Shown here piece after piece: positions 18,444-26,950 of a stretch of DNA of 64,000 nucleotides. The notes under the pieces are model-generated. The model was not told the origin of the DNA. It ran no database searches and saw only the letters and a program-made list of their open reading frames with translations. Made by a program: the position numbers and the translations under genes. The stretch spans positions 3,433,161 through 3,497,160 of the forward strand of contig NZ_BDUD01000001.1 of assembly GCF_003113895.1 (NCBI RefSeq), written 5' to 3'. The stretch is from Nostoc commune NIES-4072. Lineage in GTDB: Bacteria; Cyanobacteriota; Cyanobacteriia; Cyanobacteriales; Nostocaceae. The number at the start of each line of letters is the position of its first letter. Position 1 is the stretch's first letter.

Positions 18444-18475
18444 ACATAATGTATACATTACATTATACATTATGT
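18444..18475. promoter_or_regulatory. Candidate autoregulatory operator of the TA module
   Basis: Perfect inverted repeat, ACATAATGTATA / TATACATTATGT, arms of 12 bp around an eight-base spacer. It sits immediately upstream of the antitoxin GTG, where RHH antitoxins usually bind to repress their own operon. Binding is inferred. Confidence 0.6.
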
Positions 18476-18512
18476 GCTAGTAGCGTAGGCTTTGCCCGCC
18501 GTAGGCATCGCT

Positions 18513-18586
18513 CCAAGGCTGAGATTCCCGACTTCTGAGAGAATTCGGAAATCTTTATTTAATCTGTAAAAAGATTCGTAAACCGC
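18513..18586 (-). pseudogene. Remnant 3' end of a second vapC-like gene (direct repeat B)
   Basis: On the minus strand the frame reads RFTNLFTD-stop, closely matching the RFTNPFVD-stop end of the intact toxin, followed by the same type of hairpin. It lies exactly 800 bases from the equivalent part of the intact gene, as if an approximately 0.8 kb module had been tandemly duplicated and one copy then lost. Confidence 0.6.
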
Positions 18587-18673
18587 TAATTTGTGTGAAA
18601 TGATATTAGTTTCATAAAAGCATTGGGGAATTATGTAATTAAGCATATTCGTCTTAATTACAGAGAAAAAATC

Positions 18674-19149
18674 ATGGGCTTTATAGTCTCTCTTGTAACT
18701 AGCCTAATTGCAATCCTCGTTTATCTCAATACAGATAAGATATCTGGTGAAAAGTCACGTTTGGCAATACGCACAATTATGATATTGATTAGCAGTATTG
18801 CAGTCCTGAATTCTATTTCTAGGCTTTTAGTGATTGTCCCACCAGGCAATGTCGGTGTAGTCAACTTGTTTGGCGAAGTTTCTGAAACTACTCTTAATCC
18901 TGGTGTTCACTTGCTTAATCCCTTTAACAAAGTGCTGAATTTTTCCACTCGCATTAAGGATGTAAAGGAAAATGTAGATGTAACATCCCAAGAAGGTTTG
19001 AGCCTAAATCTTGATGTCAGTAATTGCGAGCGATTGAAGCCACAGAAAAGCTAGCTCAATCTAATAATTCTAAGCTTGTAATTATTGGTTCTGAAAAAGG
19101 CAGTATGCCTATTATGATCCAGCCAGAAACAGGAACCTCAAAGCCCTAA
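18674..19149 (+). pseudogene. Prohibitin/SPFH (band 7) gene with internal deletion
   Basis: The 5' part gives a membrane anchor and the start of an SPFH domain: MGFIVSLVTSLIAILVYL, then VPPGNVGVVNLFGEV, LNPGVHLLNPF and DVKENVDVTSQEGLSLNLDV, at which point homology stops. The frame closes at 19052-19054. From 19030, in another frame, AIEATEKLAQSNNSKLVIIG and a short tail to TAA 19147-19149 reads as the C-terminus of the same family. About 100 residues of the SPFH core and helical region are missing at the junction, so this is a gutted gene. The family normally forms membrane-ring scaffolds. Confidence 0.75.
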
Positions 19150-19161
19150 AATTTTATTATC

Positions 19162-19252
19162 AAGTCAATAGCTTGGCAGCAAAGAATCTTTGCTTCAATT
19201 ACACCAGTTTGTTGGATGATCGCCTTTAACAGATGCTTTTGATGCATTTAAT
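19162..19252 (-). pseudogene. Remnant of an RHH antitoxin gene
   Basis: The sequence aligns over about 90 bases with the intact antitoxin gene (18312-18400), sharing blocks such as gtcaatagcttggc and gatgatcgcctttaacagatg with small gaps. No frame is open. Together with the vapC tail at 18513-18586 it marks a fossil second module, now interrupted by the SPFH pseudogene. Confidence 0.6.
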
Positions 19253-19340
19253 TATGTAAAAAATGAGGACGATTTGCACAGCAGGACATAAAAACTTGAA
19301 CGCCAGCAGTTAATAGACCTCTTGGAAAAGTTAAAAAATT

Positions 19341-19437
19341 AGGAATGTCATTTTGAGCGGAACTCAGGGGAGAGAAAATTTTCACCAGATGTTTCGCTCC
19401 GCTCAAGATGACAATTTAAGCATTTATGCAAGATAAG
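19341..19437. repeat. Dispersed repeat, about 95 bp (copy 1)
   Basis: Starts GGAATGTCATTTTGAG and ends GACAATTTAAGCATTTATGC. A second copy lies at 47334-47427 in the same orientation, with the ends well conserved and the middle diverged. Nature unknown. Confidence 0.7.
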
Positions 19438-19486
19438 GTAAGTATACTTATTACCTTAATCTCTAATTTTCTGTTTGCAGTGGCAG

Positions 19487-19990
19487 CTATTTAATTACCT
19501 TAAAATTCTCAATGGTAAGATATCTTTCTTCATCAGCTATCTGACTGTTGTAATCGATATCAATTTGGGTTGGATAGCCGAATCTAGCATTGTACCGCAC
19601 ATTCAGGCTGGCGGCTTTACGGTTGATAGCATCTTGAATCACATCAAACAGTTTAGGAATTGTGTTGTAATTTTGAAAGTATTCTTTAACATCTTTACCT
19701 GTAGCTACAGAAGTGATAGAACTTGTTTGACCATTACGTACTTTAATTACTACTGGCCCCCTAGCCTCGCCTATACAAAAGCAACTATTGCTCAAAGTAT
19801 AGTCATAGTTGGAAATATTTTGCTGATTCCAGAAACGGCGATTAAATGCTAATCGCTTTTCTGCTCGCCTTAAATTTAAGTTATTACTTGCTGGCGATTG
19901 TGCTATCTCTATGGGAGATTTAGACATTACTGGTAAGTTCAGTCCCAAAGATAGCAATAATCCGGCACTGATAATGATAGGTAAACGCAT
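19487..19990 (-). CDS. Exported DUF6174-like protein
   Basis: A 167-residue protein with a signal peptide (MRLPIIISAGLLLSLGLNLPVMS). The core contains W-x(6)-NYDYTLSNSCFC, followed by GPVVIKVRNGQTSSI, and a C-terminal RFGYPTQIDIDY. This is the pattern of the DUF6174 family of small exported proteins with a C-x-C motif. Function is not established. ATG 19990 has AAGGGA upstream. A two-cysteine CFC could be redox-active or metal-binding, which is inference. Confidence 0.75.
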   Translation of the reverse strand: MRLPIIISAGLLLSLGLNLPVMSKSPIEIAQSPASNNLNLRRAEKRLAFNRRFWNQQNISNYDYTLSNSCFCIGEARGPVVIKVRNGQTSSITSVATGKDVKEYFQNYNTIPKLFDVIQDAINRKAASLNVRYNARFGYPTQIDIDYNSQIADEERYLTIENFKVIK

Positions 19991-20198
19991 ATCAATCCCT
20001 TGAATTTCAAAAGTATTATATATGTATTATAGATATTAATTTATCTATTTATTTAAGTACACTTTATATTTTTATTAAAATTCATTAGTGGGTAGACAAG
20101 GGTAAATATAGGAATCGTATTTGATTTTTGAAATTATCTGTGTGGTGCGCGTTCGCGGAGCGTGTCGCAGGCAAGCGCGATAGGCGGGGAGTGGGGAG

Positions 20199-20339
20199 TC
20201 AATACCGTTCGGTTAAGGAATTTCTTGGTTGAGGCAGGTAGAGGGAGCAGGGGGAGAAGAGAAGCAGGGGGAGAAAAGAATGGCTGAACATATACCCTCT
20301 TGCCTCCCCTGCCTCAAGAGCTTATCCGAACCGTATTGA
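20199..20339. mobile_element. MITE-like element inserted in an STRR
   Basis: A 141-bp imperfect palindrome. The outer arms are tcaataccgttcggttaag and cttatccgaaccgtattga; inner arms continue with GAGGCAGG.../...CCTGCCTC. It is bordered on both sides by GTGGGGAG (20191-20198 and 20340-20347), which could be a target-site duplication or simply the surrounding heptamer repeat. It has no coding capacity. The rest of the 565-bp gap holds a palindrome-rich stretch at 20141-20182 and nothing else recognised. Confidence 0.55.
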
Positions 20340-20555
20340 GTGGGGAGTAGGGAATAAGGAATTAGGCTTTTCGAGTTTTACCGAGCTTCTTTAAAAATCA
20401 AATATTAGTCCTATAGGAAATTTATGACTGTAAGGAACTGGTTGGTGAGTGTAGTCTATAGCTAAATCAGATCCCACGTAATCGCATACACGCGAGAATA
20501 TTTTCTGTATGCCGTAGAATTTTTACTGTAAAAAACAAATGGTTTTATTTCAAGT

Positions 20556-20741
20556 ATGGATGAAGCACAAACTTGGTATATTGTCAAGCGCTCTACTGGG
20601 AATTGCGAAATTGTCCCCAGCGACAAAGTTGGCGATGATAATGTAGAGGTTATAGAACAGTGGGGGCCTTTTAGTTCGCAAGAAGAAGCGATCGCTCGGC
20701 GTGTCGGACTTATTAGGGCTGGAAAGTGCCAACCAGTTTAA
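20556..20741 (+). CDS. Small conserved cyanobacterial hypothetical protein
   Basis: A 61-residue acidic protein: WYIVKRSTGNCEIVPSD at the start, and then EQWGPFSSQEEAIARRVGLIRAGKC. The tidy W-x-x-V...G-x-C-E-I-V...WGPF...EA-x-RRVGLI-x-x-G-K-C layout looks like a compact conserved domain rather than a chance frame. It contains a HIP1 site in the coding frame, as its neighbours do. It converges with the Ctp protease gene. Function unknown. Confidence 0.65.
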   Translation: MDEAQTWYIVKRSTGNCEIVPSDKVGDDNVEVIEQWGPFSSQEEAIARRVGLIRAGKCQPV

Positions 20742-20826
20742 ATTAGGAGTTAGGAGTTTGGAGTTCACAATGATGGTTTTTATTCCTAACTCCTCACTAT
20801 TCACTCCTAACTTTATTCCCAACTCT

Positions 20827-22110
20827 TCATTTTTCTGCTGTGGCTGCGCCCTTAGCAGCTATTTTTTTACCTATTATGTCCACTGCTTTAGCAAATTGAG
20901 GATCTGCTAAAGTAGCGAGTTTGTCACGTTCATGAAGCCACAATTCCTCCATTTGGGCTTTGGTCAGATCCACCTTCACATCTGGACTAATACCTTTATG
21001 ATTAATATCAGTACCGTTGGGGGTGTAGTAATGAGCAATTGTTACCGCCAATCCTGAGCCATCTTCCAAGGGACGCACCGATTGCACTAGTCCCTTACCA
21101 AAGGTTTGAGTACCAACCAAAGTAGCACGCTTGTTGTCCTGCAAAGCCCCGGAGAGGATTTCACTTGCACTGGCTGAACCTTTATCTACCAGCACCACCA
21201 AAGGTTTATTCGTCAAGGCGCGTCCGTTTGCTTCTTCTTTTTCTGCCTCTCCTTGGCGTTCGACGGTGGAGACAATCTTACCTTTATCTATCCACATCCG
21301 GGCAATCTCTACACTGGAGAAGAGTAAGCCACCCGGATTACCACGCAGATCCAGAATATATCCAGCTACCTGTTTGCTTTCTAAATCCTTGATAGCAGTT
21401 TGCATTTCTTTACCAGCATTGGCGCTGAACTGGTTCAGGCGAATGTAGCCAAGATTACCTGCTGGTGTTTTCTTTTGGGAATATTTAACTGGATGAATTT
21501 CAATCCGCGCCCGTTTGATGTCAAACTGTTTTGTCTGACCGTCGCGCTGAATTGTTAAGCTGACTTGCGTTCCTGCTTCACCTCGAATCAGGGATACTGC
21601 CTGATTAGTATCCATCCCCTTAGTATTTTTGCCGTTGATTTTGAGGATGATATCTTTCGCCAAAACACCAGCTTTAAAAGCTGGTGTATCTTCGATTGGG
21701 GCAATTACAACCAATTGCTTGGTTTTTTCATCCTGGCTGATCGTGATTCCAATCCCTGTCAATTCCCCAGAGGTATCCACTTGCATATTCTTGAATTCTG
21801 CTGGGTCCATAAACCGGGTGTATGGGTCATCTAGCTTTTTGAGCATTTCCCGAATGGACTTATACGCTTCCTGCGGATTACTGTAGGACTTGCTTAAGTA
21901 TTCTTTACGAACAGCCTGCCAGTCTACTTGATTAAAAGTACCATCTACGTAATTGCGGTATATATTTTGCCAAACTTCATCTACTAATTGTTTAGGACTT
22001 GCTTTAAATAAAGCCTGACCTCGCGAATGAATGCCAAGGCTAGTAACAGCGATCGTGGAGAGTGTCACTGCCGTAGCACCCAAAACAAGCCTACTTTTTG
22101 TAATCACCAT
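20827..22110 (-). CDS. Carboxyl-terminal processing protease (S41A, Ctp)
   Basis: A 427-residue exported serine protease of the Ctp/Tsp family, the group that includes the enzyme maturing the photosystem II D1 protein. An N-terminal hydrophobic signal or anchor (LVLGATAVTLSTIAVTSLGI) precedes a helical domain with DDPYTRFM. A PDZ domain follows (TGIGITIS...AGVLAKDIILKINGK), then the protease core with GYIRLNQFS and DLRGNPGGL. The catalytic Ser lies in GSASASEIL and the general-base Lys about 25 residues later in TFGKGLVQS. ATG 22110 (MVITKS) is preferred over the longer frame to 22173, which adds a non-signal-like prefix. Which of the cyanobacterial paralogues (CtpA, B or C) it is cannot be decided here. 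It lies downstream of ispG on the same strand. Confidence 0.92.
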   Translation of the reverse strand: MVITKSRLVLGATAVTLSTIAVTSLGIHSRGQALFKASPKQLVDEVWQNIYRNYVDGTFNQVDWQAVRKEYLSKSYSNPQEAYKSIREMLKKLDDPYTRFMDPAEFKNMQVDTSGELTGIGITISQDEKTKQLVVIAPIEDTPAFKAGVLAKDIILKINGKNTKGMDTNQAVSLIRGEAGTQVSLTIQRDGQTKQFDIKRARIEIHPVKYSQKKTPAGNLGYIRLNQFSANAGKEMQTAIKDLESKQVAGYILDLRGNPGGLLFSSVEIARMWIDKGKIVSTVERQGEAEKEEANGRALTNKPLVVLVDKGSASASEILSGALQDNKRATLVGTQTFGKGLVQSVRPLEDGSGLAVTIAHYYTPNGTDINHKGISPDVKVDLTKAQMEELWLHERDKLATLADPQFAKAVDIIGKKIAAKGAATAEK

Positions 22111-22376
22111 AATGACAGCTGCGTCAGAGGGAAAATATATAGTCAGTATGCTCAATCTAACACAGGCTACCACTGTGCAGACCTAGTATGTATCCTTAAT
22201 TTAACCAAAATACTTGACAATCCGGCGAACTTGATGGTTTATACAAAATTTTTGGGAGTGAGGAATCGGGAATCGGGAATCGGCATGGGCACAGGAGGCA
22301 GGAAGCAGTAAGCAGAAGTTTTTGAATTTTGAATTGATTTCTCCCCCTACTCCCTACTCCCCACTCCCTCAACTCC

Positions 22377-23603
22377 TTACGGTTCTACCCAGCGTTCATC
22401 TCCCTTAATCAGGTTAATTAATTCCTCTACACCTTTATCTTCTGGGACTTTTTTAATTTCCTCTCTGCCACGATACAAAGAAATGTAACCAGGTGTTTTG
22501 CCAACATAACCATAGTCGGCATCCGCCATTTCTCCGGGGCCATTGACAATACAACCCATAACCGCTATGTCAAGACCAGTTAAGTGTTTAGTGGCTTCCC
22601 GAACTTTGTGCAACACTTCTTCTAGGTTAAACAAAGTGCGTCCACAAGAAGGACAAGCGACGTATTCCACCATCGTTTTTCGCAATCCCAAAGCTTGGAG
22701 AATGCTGTAGCAGACGGGAATTTCTTTTTCTGGGGCTTCTGTAAGTGAGACGCGAATTGTATCGCCAATACCATCAGCAAGTAAGGTAGCAATACCAGCC
22801 GTGGATTTAATTCGCCCATATTCGCCATCACCGGCTTCGGTAACGCCTAAATGTAGCGGATAATCCATACCCAGTTCATCCATGCGCTTGGCTATCAGGC
22901 GATAGGCGGCTAGCATCACTGGTACTCGTGAGGCTTTCATGGAAATTACCAAGTTGCGGAAATCTAGAGATTCACAAATGCGAATGAATTCTATGGCAGA
23001 TTCCACCATGCCTTCTGGGGTGTCACCGTATGTAAATAGCATCCTTTCAGCGAGAGAACCGTGATTTACCCCAATTCGCATCGATTTACCTTGATCGCGC
23101 AAAGAAACTACCAGAGGTTCTAAGGTTTCGCGGATTTTTTCGCCAATTTCGTCAAATTCGGCTTTAGTATACTCGGTTCGATTGACGTTGGGCTTTTCAA
23201 AGACATATAACCCCGGATTAATCCGCACTTTTTCTATGTGCTTGGCAACTTCCACGGCGATTTTTAGTCCGTTGTGATGGACATCAGCCACAATGGGCAC
23301 GTCTTGGTAAGTTTTTATTAATTTTTGTTTGATTTCTGCTAAAGCTTTAGCATGAGCCATACTGGGCACTGTGACGCGGACAATTTCGCAGCCTATTTCG
23401 TGCAGACGACGAATACCAGCTACAGAACCATCAATATCAAGGGTGTCTTCGTTAATCATTGACTGCACTACAACGGGGTAGCCACCGCCAATGGTGACAT
23501 TTCCCACCTTTACAGGACGGGTTTTACGCCGCTTGATGGTTGTATCAAAGGTAGGTTGGCTGGATGTCGTATTTGAAGTATCTACTATGGGCAGAGTTTG
23601 CAT
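22377..23603 (-). CDS. ispG: 4-hydroxy-3-methylbut-2-en-1-yl diphosphate synthase
   Basis: The [4Fe-4S] enzyme of the penultimate MEP-pathway step, converting ME-cPP to HMBPP for carotenoid, phytol and quinone synthesis. [20 protein letters not shown] and VQSMINEDT open the TIM barrel. VADVHHNG and RINPGL are barrel signatures. The cluster ligands lie in [10 protein letters not shown] and [11 protein letters not shown] (three Cys and the Glu). Length is 408, typical of the cyanobacterial/plant-type short form without the extra domain of plants. In cyanobacteria the electron donor is ferredoxin, not flavodoxin reductase. An STRR begins immediately after the stop codon, in the 200-bp gap to ctp. 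Confidence 0.97.
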   Translation of the reverse strand: MQTLPIVDTSNTTSSQPTFDTTIKRRKTRPVKVGNVTIGGGYPVVVQSMINEDTLDIDGSVAGIRRLHEIGCEIVRVTVPSMAHAKALAEIKQKLIKTYQDVPIVADVHHNGLKIAVEVAKHIEKVRINPGLYVFEKPNVNRTEYTKAEFDEIGEKIRETLEPLVVSLRDQGKSMRIGVNHGSLAERMLFTYGDTPEGMVESAIEFIRICESLDFRNLVISMKASRVPVMLAAYRLIAKRMDELGMDYPLHLGVTEAGDGEYGRIKSTAGIATLLADGIGDTIRVSLTEAPEKEIPVCYSILQALGLRKTMVEYVACPSCGRTLFNLEEVLHKVREATKHLTGLDIAVMGCIVNGPGEMADADYGYVGKTPGYISLYRGREEIKKVPEDKGVEELINLIKGDERWVEP

Positions 23604-23914
23604 AACCTGATTAGGTAAATTTGCTGTCGTTAAAATATCAGATTTGATAAATCTCTGTTTCCCAGATTGCCACAGGTGGTGGCTCTTTGGGACGATTAAT
23701 GAAAAAAGGAAAATAAGACAGGCAAAGAAATAAAGAGCAATTTAAAGGTTTTGCTCATTTATAAAGATATATTGCTGAAAAATTATTTTAACTGAGTAGC
23801 TTGAGTAGCGTTTCGCAGAAAAGCTTAAGGAAGCGATCGCATTCTTACTGTGTCATAACTACTACCAATACTATCGTAATTCTATTATCCAAACTGCAAT
23901 AAATCTATAAATTA
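23604..23914. other. Intergenic region upstream of ispG
   Basis: About 310 bp, AT-rich, with one HIP1 palindrome near 23833. It should carry the ispG promoter; no operator or riboswitch-like fold was recognised. Confidence 0.4.
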
Positions 23915-24086
23915 TCATTCATTCTTTATAGTACCAGCAGGCATGATTGTATTGTAAAAAATAGCACCGTCAAGGTTTGTATCTTTCAAGTCTGCTTGTT
24001 CAAGATTGGCGTAACTGAGATTAGCTTGCTGTAAATTAGCGGCGATCGCCCTACCACCAGCTAAATTAGACTTATCACTAAATTTT
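23915..24086 (-). pseudogene. Pentapeptide-repeat protein, 3' remnant
   Basis: On the minus strand the frame reads [40 protein letters not shown] and then TIMPAGTIKNE-stop. This is the last few A-N/D-L-x-x coils and the characteristic end of cyanobacterial pentapeptide-repeat proteins. No start codon is in frame and the 5' part would overlap the antitoxin gene, so it is a truncated remnant. Confidence 0.65.
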
Positions 24087-24095
24087 TTGACGCTG

Positions 24096-24314
24096 ATGCT
24101 AGAAAAAACATCTACATTCCAGAAAGCTATAGAAGCGGTAGAAGCATTAGATCCAGAAGCTCAGGCTATTCTTGTAGATATTATCCAAAAGCGCCTTAAA
24201 CAACAGCGACGGGATGGCTTATTAAAAGAAATCGCGCAAGCAGAGAGTGAATATGCTCAAGGTAATGTCCGGCGTGGATCAGTTGCAGATTTGATGGCGG
24301 AGTTAGACGAGTGA
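24096..24314 (+). CDS. Antitoxin of a RelE-type module
   Basis: A 72-residue, strongly helical acidic protein (FQKAIEAVEALDPEAQAILV, then IIQKRLKQQRRDGLLKEIAQ, ending GSVADLMAELDE). Its size and position directly upstream of and overlapping a RelE-like toxin gene identify it as the antitoxin. The fold is of the short helical type without an obvious DNA-binding ribbon, so autoregulation is uncertain. ATG 24096 is preferred to TTG 24087. The stop overlaps the toxin GTG by four bases. Confidence 0.8.
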   Translation: MLEKTSTFQKAIEAVEALDPEAQAILVDIIQKRLKQQRRDGLLKEIAQAESEYAQGNVRRGSVADLMAELDE

Positions 24315-24595
24315 AAAATTTGGTTTGGAGTCCGACTTTTGTTCGTGCTTTTAAGCGTCTAGTCAAGAAAAATCCTGAGTTACGTTCTCAAATTGAGCAG
24401 GTATTAGAACAAATTGCTGAAGACTCATTTCAACTCAGTTTACGTAGTCACAAACTAAAAGGTGATTCATCGGGTAGATACTCATGTTCAATTGATTATC
24501 GTAATCGGATTTTATTTAAATTTGTTACAAATCCTGAATCAGGAGAGGAAGAAATTTTCTTGCTAACTTTAGGTTCCCATGATGAGGTTTACTAA
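24311..24595 (+). CDS. RelE/YafQ-type mRNA interferase toxin
   Basis: A 94-residue toxin of the RelE/ParE fold. It shows WSPTFVRAFKRLVKKNPEL at the N-terminus and LRSHKLKGDSSGRYSCSIDY, followed by RILFKF and LLTLGSHDEVY. The C-terminal L-x-x-L-G-x-H-D-x-V-Y is diagnostic of the YafQ/HigB-like branch, which cuts mRNA on the ribosome. The start is a GTG overlapping the antitoxin stop. Confidence 0.88.
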   Translation: MKNLVWSPTFVRAFKRLVKKNPELRSQIEQVLEQIAEDSFQLSLRSHKLKGDSSGRYSCSIDYRNRILFKFVTNPESGEEEIFLLTLGSHDEVY

Positions 24596-24655
24596 ATTCA
24601 GCATTATTTTTGACTAAGGCAAGCCTAATAATTAGAAAATAAGTACAGATTTTAG

Positions 24656-25693
24656 ATGAACACCCAAATAACAACCCAACTACCCATTCCCCCGCATTTT
24701 AACCCCAATAAGGTAGGAGAAGTCTGGCGCGTACCTTACCAAGAACGTGCCGCCGAAGCTGAAATCTGGGCAAAACAACACGATATCAAACCTGCATCTT
24801 TAGATAAAAGCCGGATTTGCTTACTATTAATTGATGTCCAAAATACGTTCTGCATCCCTGGATTTGAATTATTTGTAGGTGGAAAATCTGGGAATGGGGC
24901 AGTGGATGATAATGTTAGGTTATGTGAGTTTATTTATCGCAACTTGGGAGTAATTACAAAAATTGTACCTACTCTGGATACCCACACAGCAACACAAATC
25001 TTCCATCCGATCTTTTGGGTGAATGCCGCCGGAGAACATCCTACTCCAGCAGCTACCAACATTACCCCAAAAGACATCGAACAAGGTATCTGGAAAGTTA
25101 ATCCAGTAGTTGCTGACACTGTTACTAATGGGGATTATGAATTATTAGAAAAACATACTTACCATTACGTTAAGCAACTAAGTCAAGACGGTAAATATCC
25201 CCTGACAGTTTGGCCTTATCATTCTATGTTGGGTGGTATTGGTCATGCTTTAGTTTCATCAGTAGAAGAAGCGATATTTTTTCACAGCATTGCTCGTCAG
25301 AGTCAGACACAATTTGAAATTAAAGGTGAGAATCCCTTAACAGAAAATTATTCTATTTTGCGTCCAGAGGTGTTGGAAGATTTTGAGCAACGTCCACTTG
25401 GTCAAAAAAACACGCGTCTGATTAAGCAACTTTTAGAATATGATGCAGTAATTATTGGTGGTCAAGCTAAAAGTCACTGCGTCGCTTGGACAATTGACGA
25501 TTTATTAACAGAAATTAAACAGGTAGATGCCACCCTTGCTCAAAAAATCTATTTGCTAGAAAATTGCACTTCTCCTGTTGTTGTTCCTGGTGTTGTGGAC
25601 TACACAGAACAGGCAGATGCAGCATTTACAAGGTTTGCAGAGGCAGGAATGCACATCGTAAAATCTAGCGAAAATATAGCATCTTTTTTTTAA
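24656..25693 (+). CDS. Isochorismatase/nicotinamidase-like cysteine hydrolase
   Basis: A 345-residue protein with the cysteine-hydrolase fold. The catalytic Asp is in [12 protein letters not shown] and the nucleophilic Cys in [14 protein letters not shown], with a supporting Lys likely in the segment around WKVNP. Length exceeds the usual 180-220 residues because of an N-terminal extension and an insertion of about 80 residues before the Cys motif. The substrate (an amide or vinyl ether) is not known. A monocistronic gene between a TA module and a convergent peptidase. Confidence 0.8.
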   Translation: MNTQITTQLPIPPHFNPNKVGEVWRVPYQERAAEAEIWAKQHDIKPASLDKSRICLLLIDVQNTFCIPGFELFVGGKSGNGAVDDNVRLCEFIYRNLGVITKIVPTLDTHTATQIFHPIFWVNAAGEHPTPAATNITPKDIEQGIWKVNPVVADTVTNGDYELLEKHTYHYVKQLSQDGKYPLTVWPYHSMLGGIGHALVSSVEEAIFFHSIARQSQTQFEIKGENPLTENYSILRPEVLEDFEQRPLGQKNTRLIKQLLEYDAVIIGGQAKSHCVAWTIDDLLTEIKQVDATLAQKIYLLENCTSPVVVPGVVDYTEQADAAFTRFAEAGMHIVKSSENIASFF

Positions 25694-25791
25694 CGCATAG
25701 GCGCTTCGCCTTCCCGCAGGGTAGGATCGCAAAGGTTTCGCAGAGGAAGACAGAGATTTCCTTTGCGTTCCTCTGCGTTTCAAAACGAACT

Positions 25792-26685
25792 TCATTTTTT
25801 CAAATAACCGTTTGGATCTTCTGCTACCCAACCCAGAGATGAGCTAGAACGCACTTCAAAATGGAGGTGCGGTTGACTGGAGGTTGGTTGTCCACTAGTG
25901 CCTACTGTTCCCAGTAAGTCTCCTTTTTTTACTTGTTGACCGACAGAAACCTTGATGCTGTCAAGCTGGGCATAGCGGCTTTGGAGTCCGCCACTGTGGT
26001 TAATAATGACCAATTTGCCATAAGAACCTTGGTCATTAGCAAAGGCTACGGTTCCAGGCGCGATCGCTAGCACATCTGTACCAATTGGTGCTAATAAATC
26101 AACACCACTGTGGAAGAAAACTTGACCTGTAGCAGGATTAATTTGCCAGCCGTAAGCTAATCCCACAGTTGCCACTTCTCCCAAAGGATATCCAGACAAG
26201 GATGCACGGTTTGGTGTACCTGCATCAGTAGGTAAGGGGGACTTAGTTACAACACCATTGGGCGACCAATTTACCCCCGGAACAAACACAATTCTAGGGT
26301 CTTGTTGGCAGCCATTCACTTCAAAAAGGCTGTCAGCACGAACTTTGTATTGTGCTGCTACTTGTCGCCAAGTTTGACCACGAGGCACTTCGACTACAAT
26401 CCCATTGTAGGGAGGAATTTGAAGTACACTACCAACGGGTGCGATTGCACCGCTCTGCAAAGCTGGATTCATGCCGATAATAGTTGTAGGTATGAGATTG
26501 TAGCGTTGCGCTATGCTCTCCAAAGTTTCGCCACGAACAACTTTATGGCGTTTGAAGCGAGATAGGGCTGGAGTTGGGCAACCACCCACAGCAGCTTTGG
26601 CACTGTTGATGTTTGGCAGTGTGGATACTAAGCTCAAGGCGCTAACTAAGCTACAGAGAATCAGTTGACGAAAGGGTAAAGTCAT
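25792..26685 (-). CDS. LysM/M23 peptidoglycan-binding metallopeptidase
   Basis: A 297-residue exported protein. The signal peptide is FRQLILCSLVSALSLVS. A first LysM domain follows (HKVVRGETLESIAQRYNL..., about 47-92), then a second, weaker one (VVEVPRGQTWRQVAAQY, about 97-140). The M23 endopeptidase domain (about 170-297) carries zinc-ligand motifs FFHSGVDL and QPHLHFEV. It should cut or remodel cross-links in the cell wall, perhaps in division or septal structures. It is convergent with the isochorismatase-like gene. Confidence 0.9.
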   Translation of the reverse strand: MTLPFRQLILCSLVSALSLVSTLPNINSAKAAVGGCPTPALSRFKRHKVVRGETLESIAQRYNLIPTTIIGMNPALQSGAIAPVGSVLQIPPYNGIVVEVPRGQTWRQVAAQYKVRADSLFEVNGCQQDPRIVFVPGVNWSPNGVVTKSPLPTDAGTPNRASLSGYPLGEVATVGLAYGWQINPATGQVFFHSGVDLLAPIGTDVLAIAPGTVAFANDQGSYGKLVIINHSGGLQSRYAQLDSIKVSVGQQVKKGDLLGTVGTSGQPTSSQPHLHFEVRSSSSLGWVAEDPNGYLKK

Positions 26686-26744
26686 GTATACAGGTCAAGA
26701 TCGCATTATTAAATTTTAGATGGAGAGTGTGGGAAGTGGGGGAG

Positions 26745-26867
26745 TAGGGAGTGGAAAGGGCAGGGGGAGCAGGGGGAGATGAGGGAGGGAGGGAGGGAGG
26801 GACAAGAATTAATAACCAATGCCCCATGCCCTATGCCCCATGCCCCATGCCCCATGCCCCATGCTCA
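26745..26867. repeat. STRR cluster (GGGAG tetramer/heptamer and CCCCATG heptamer)
   Basis: Two arrays: GGGA repeats around 26781-26801 and CCCCATG repeats at 26819-26867. They separate the M23 gene from the HtrA gene. Confidence 0.9.
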
Positions 26868-26950
26868 ATTCCTCGTAAATTGATCTGTCCACTTGCCGTT
26901 AGCTTGACTACACTTAGAAATTAGCAACTGCATTTCTGTCCTTAAGCAGA

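Noticed and set aside
20550..20822. 90-residue frame on the minus strand
   Set aside because: It is antisense to the small conserved plus-strand gene, and its start region is repeat-derived.
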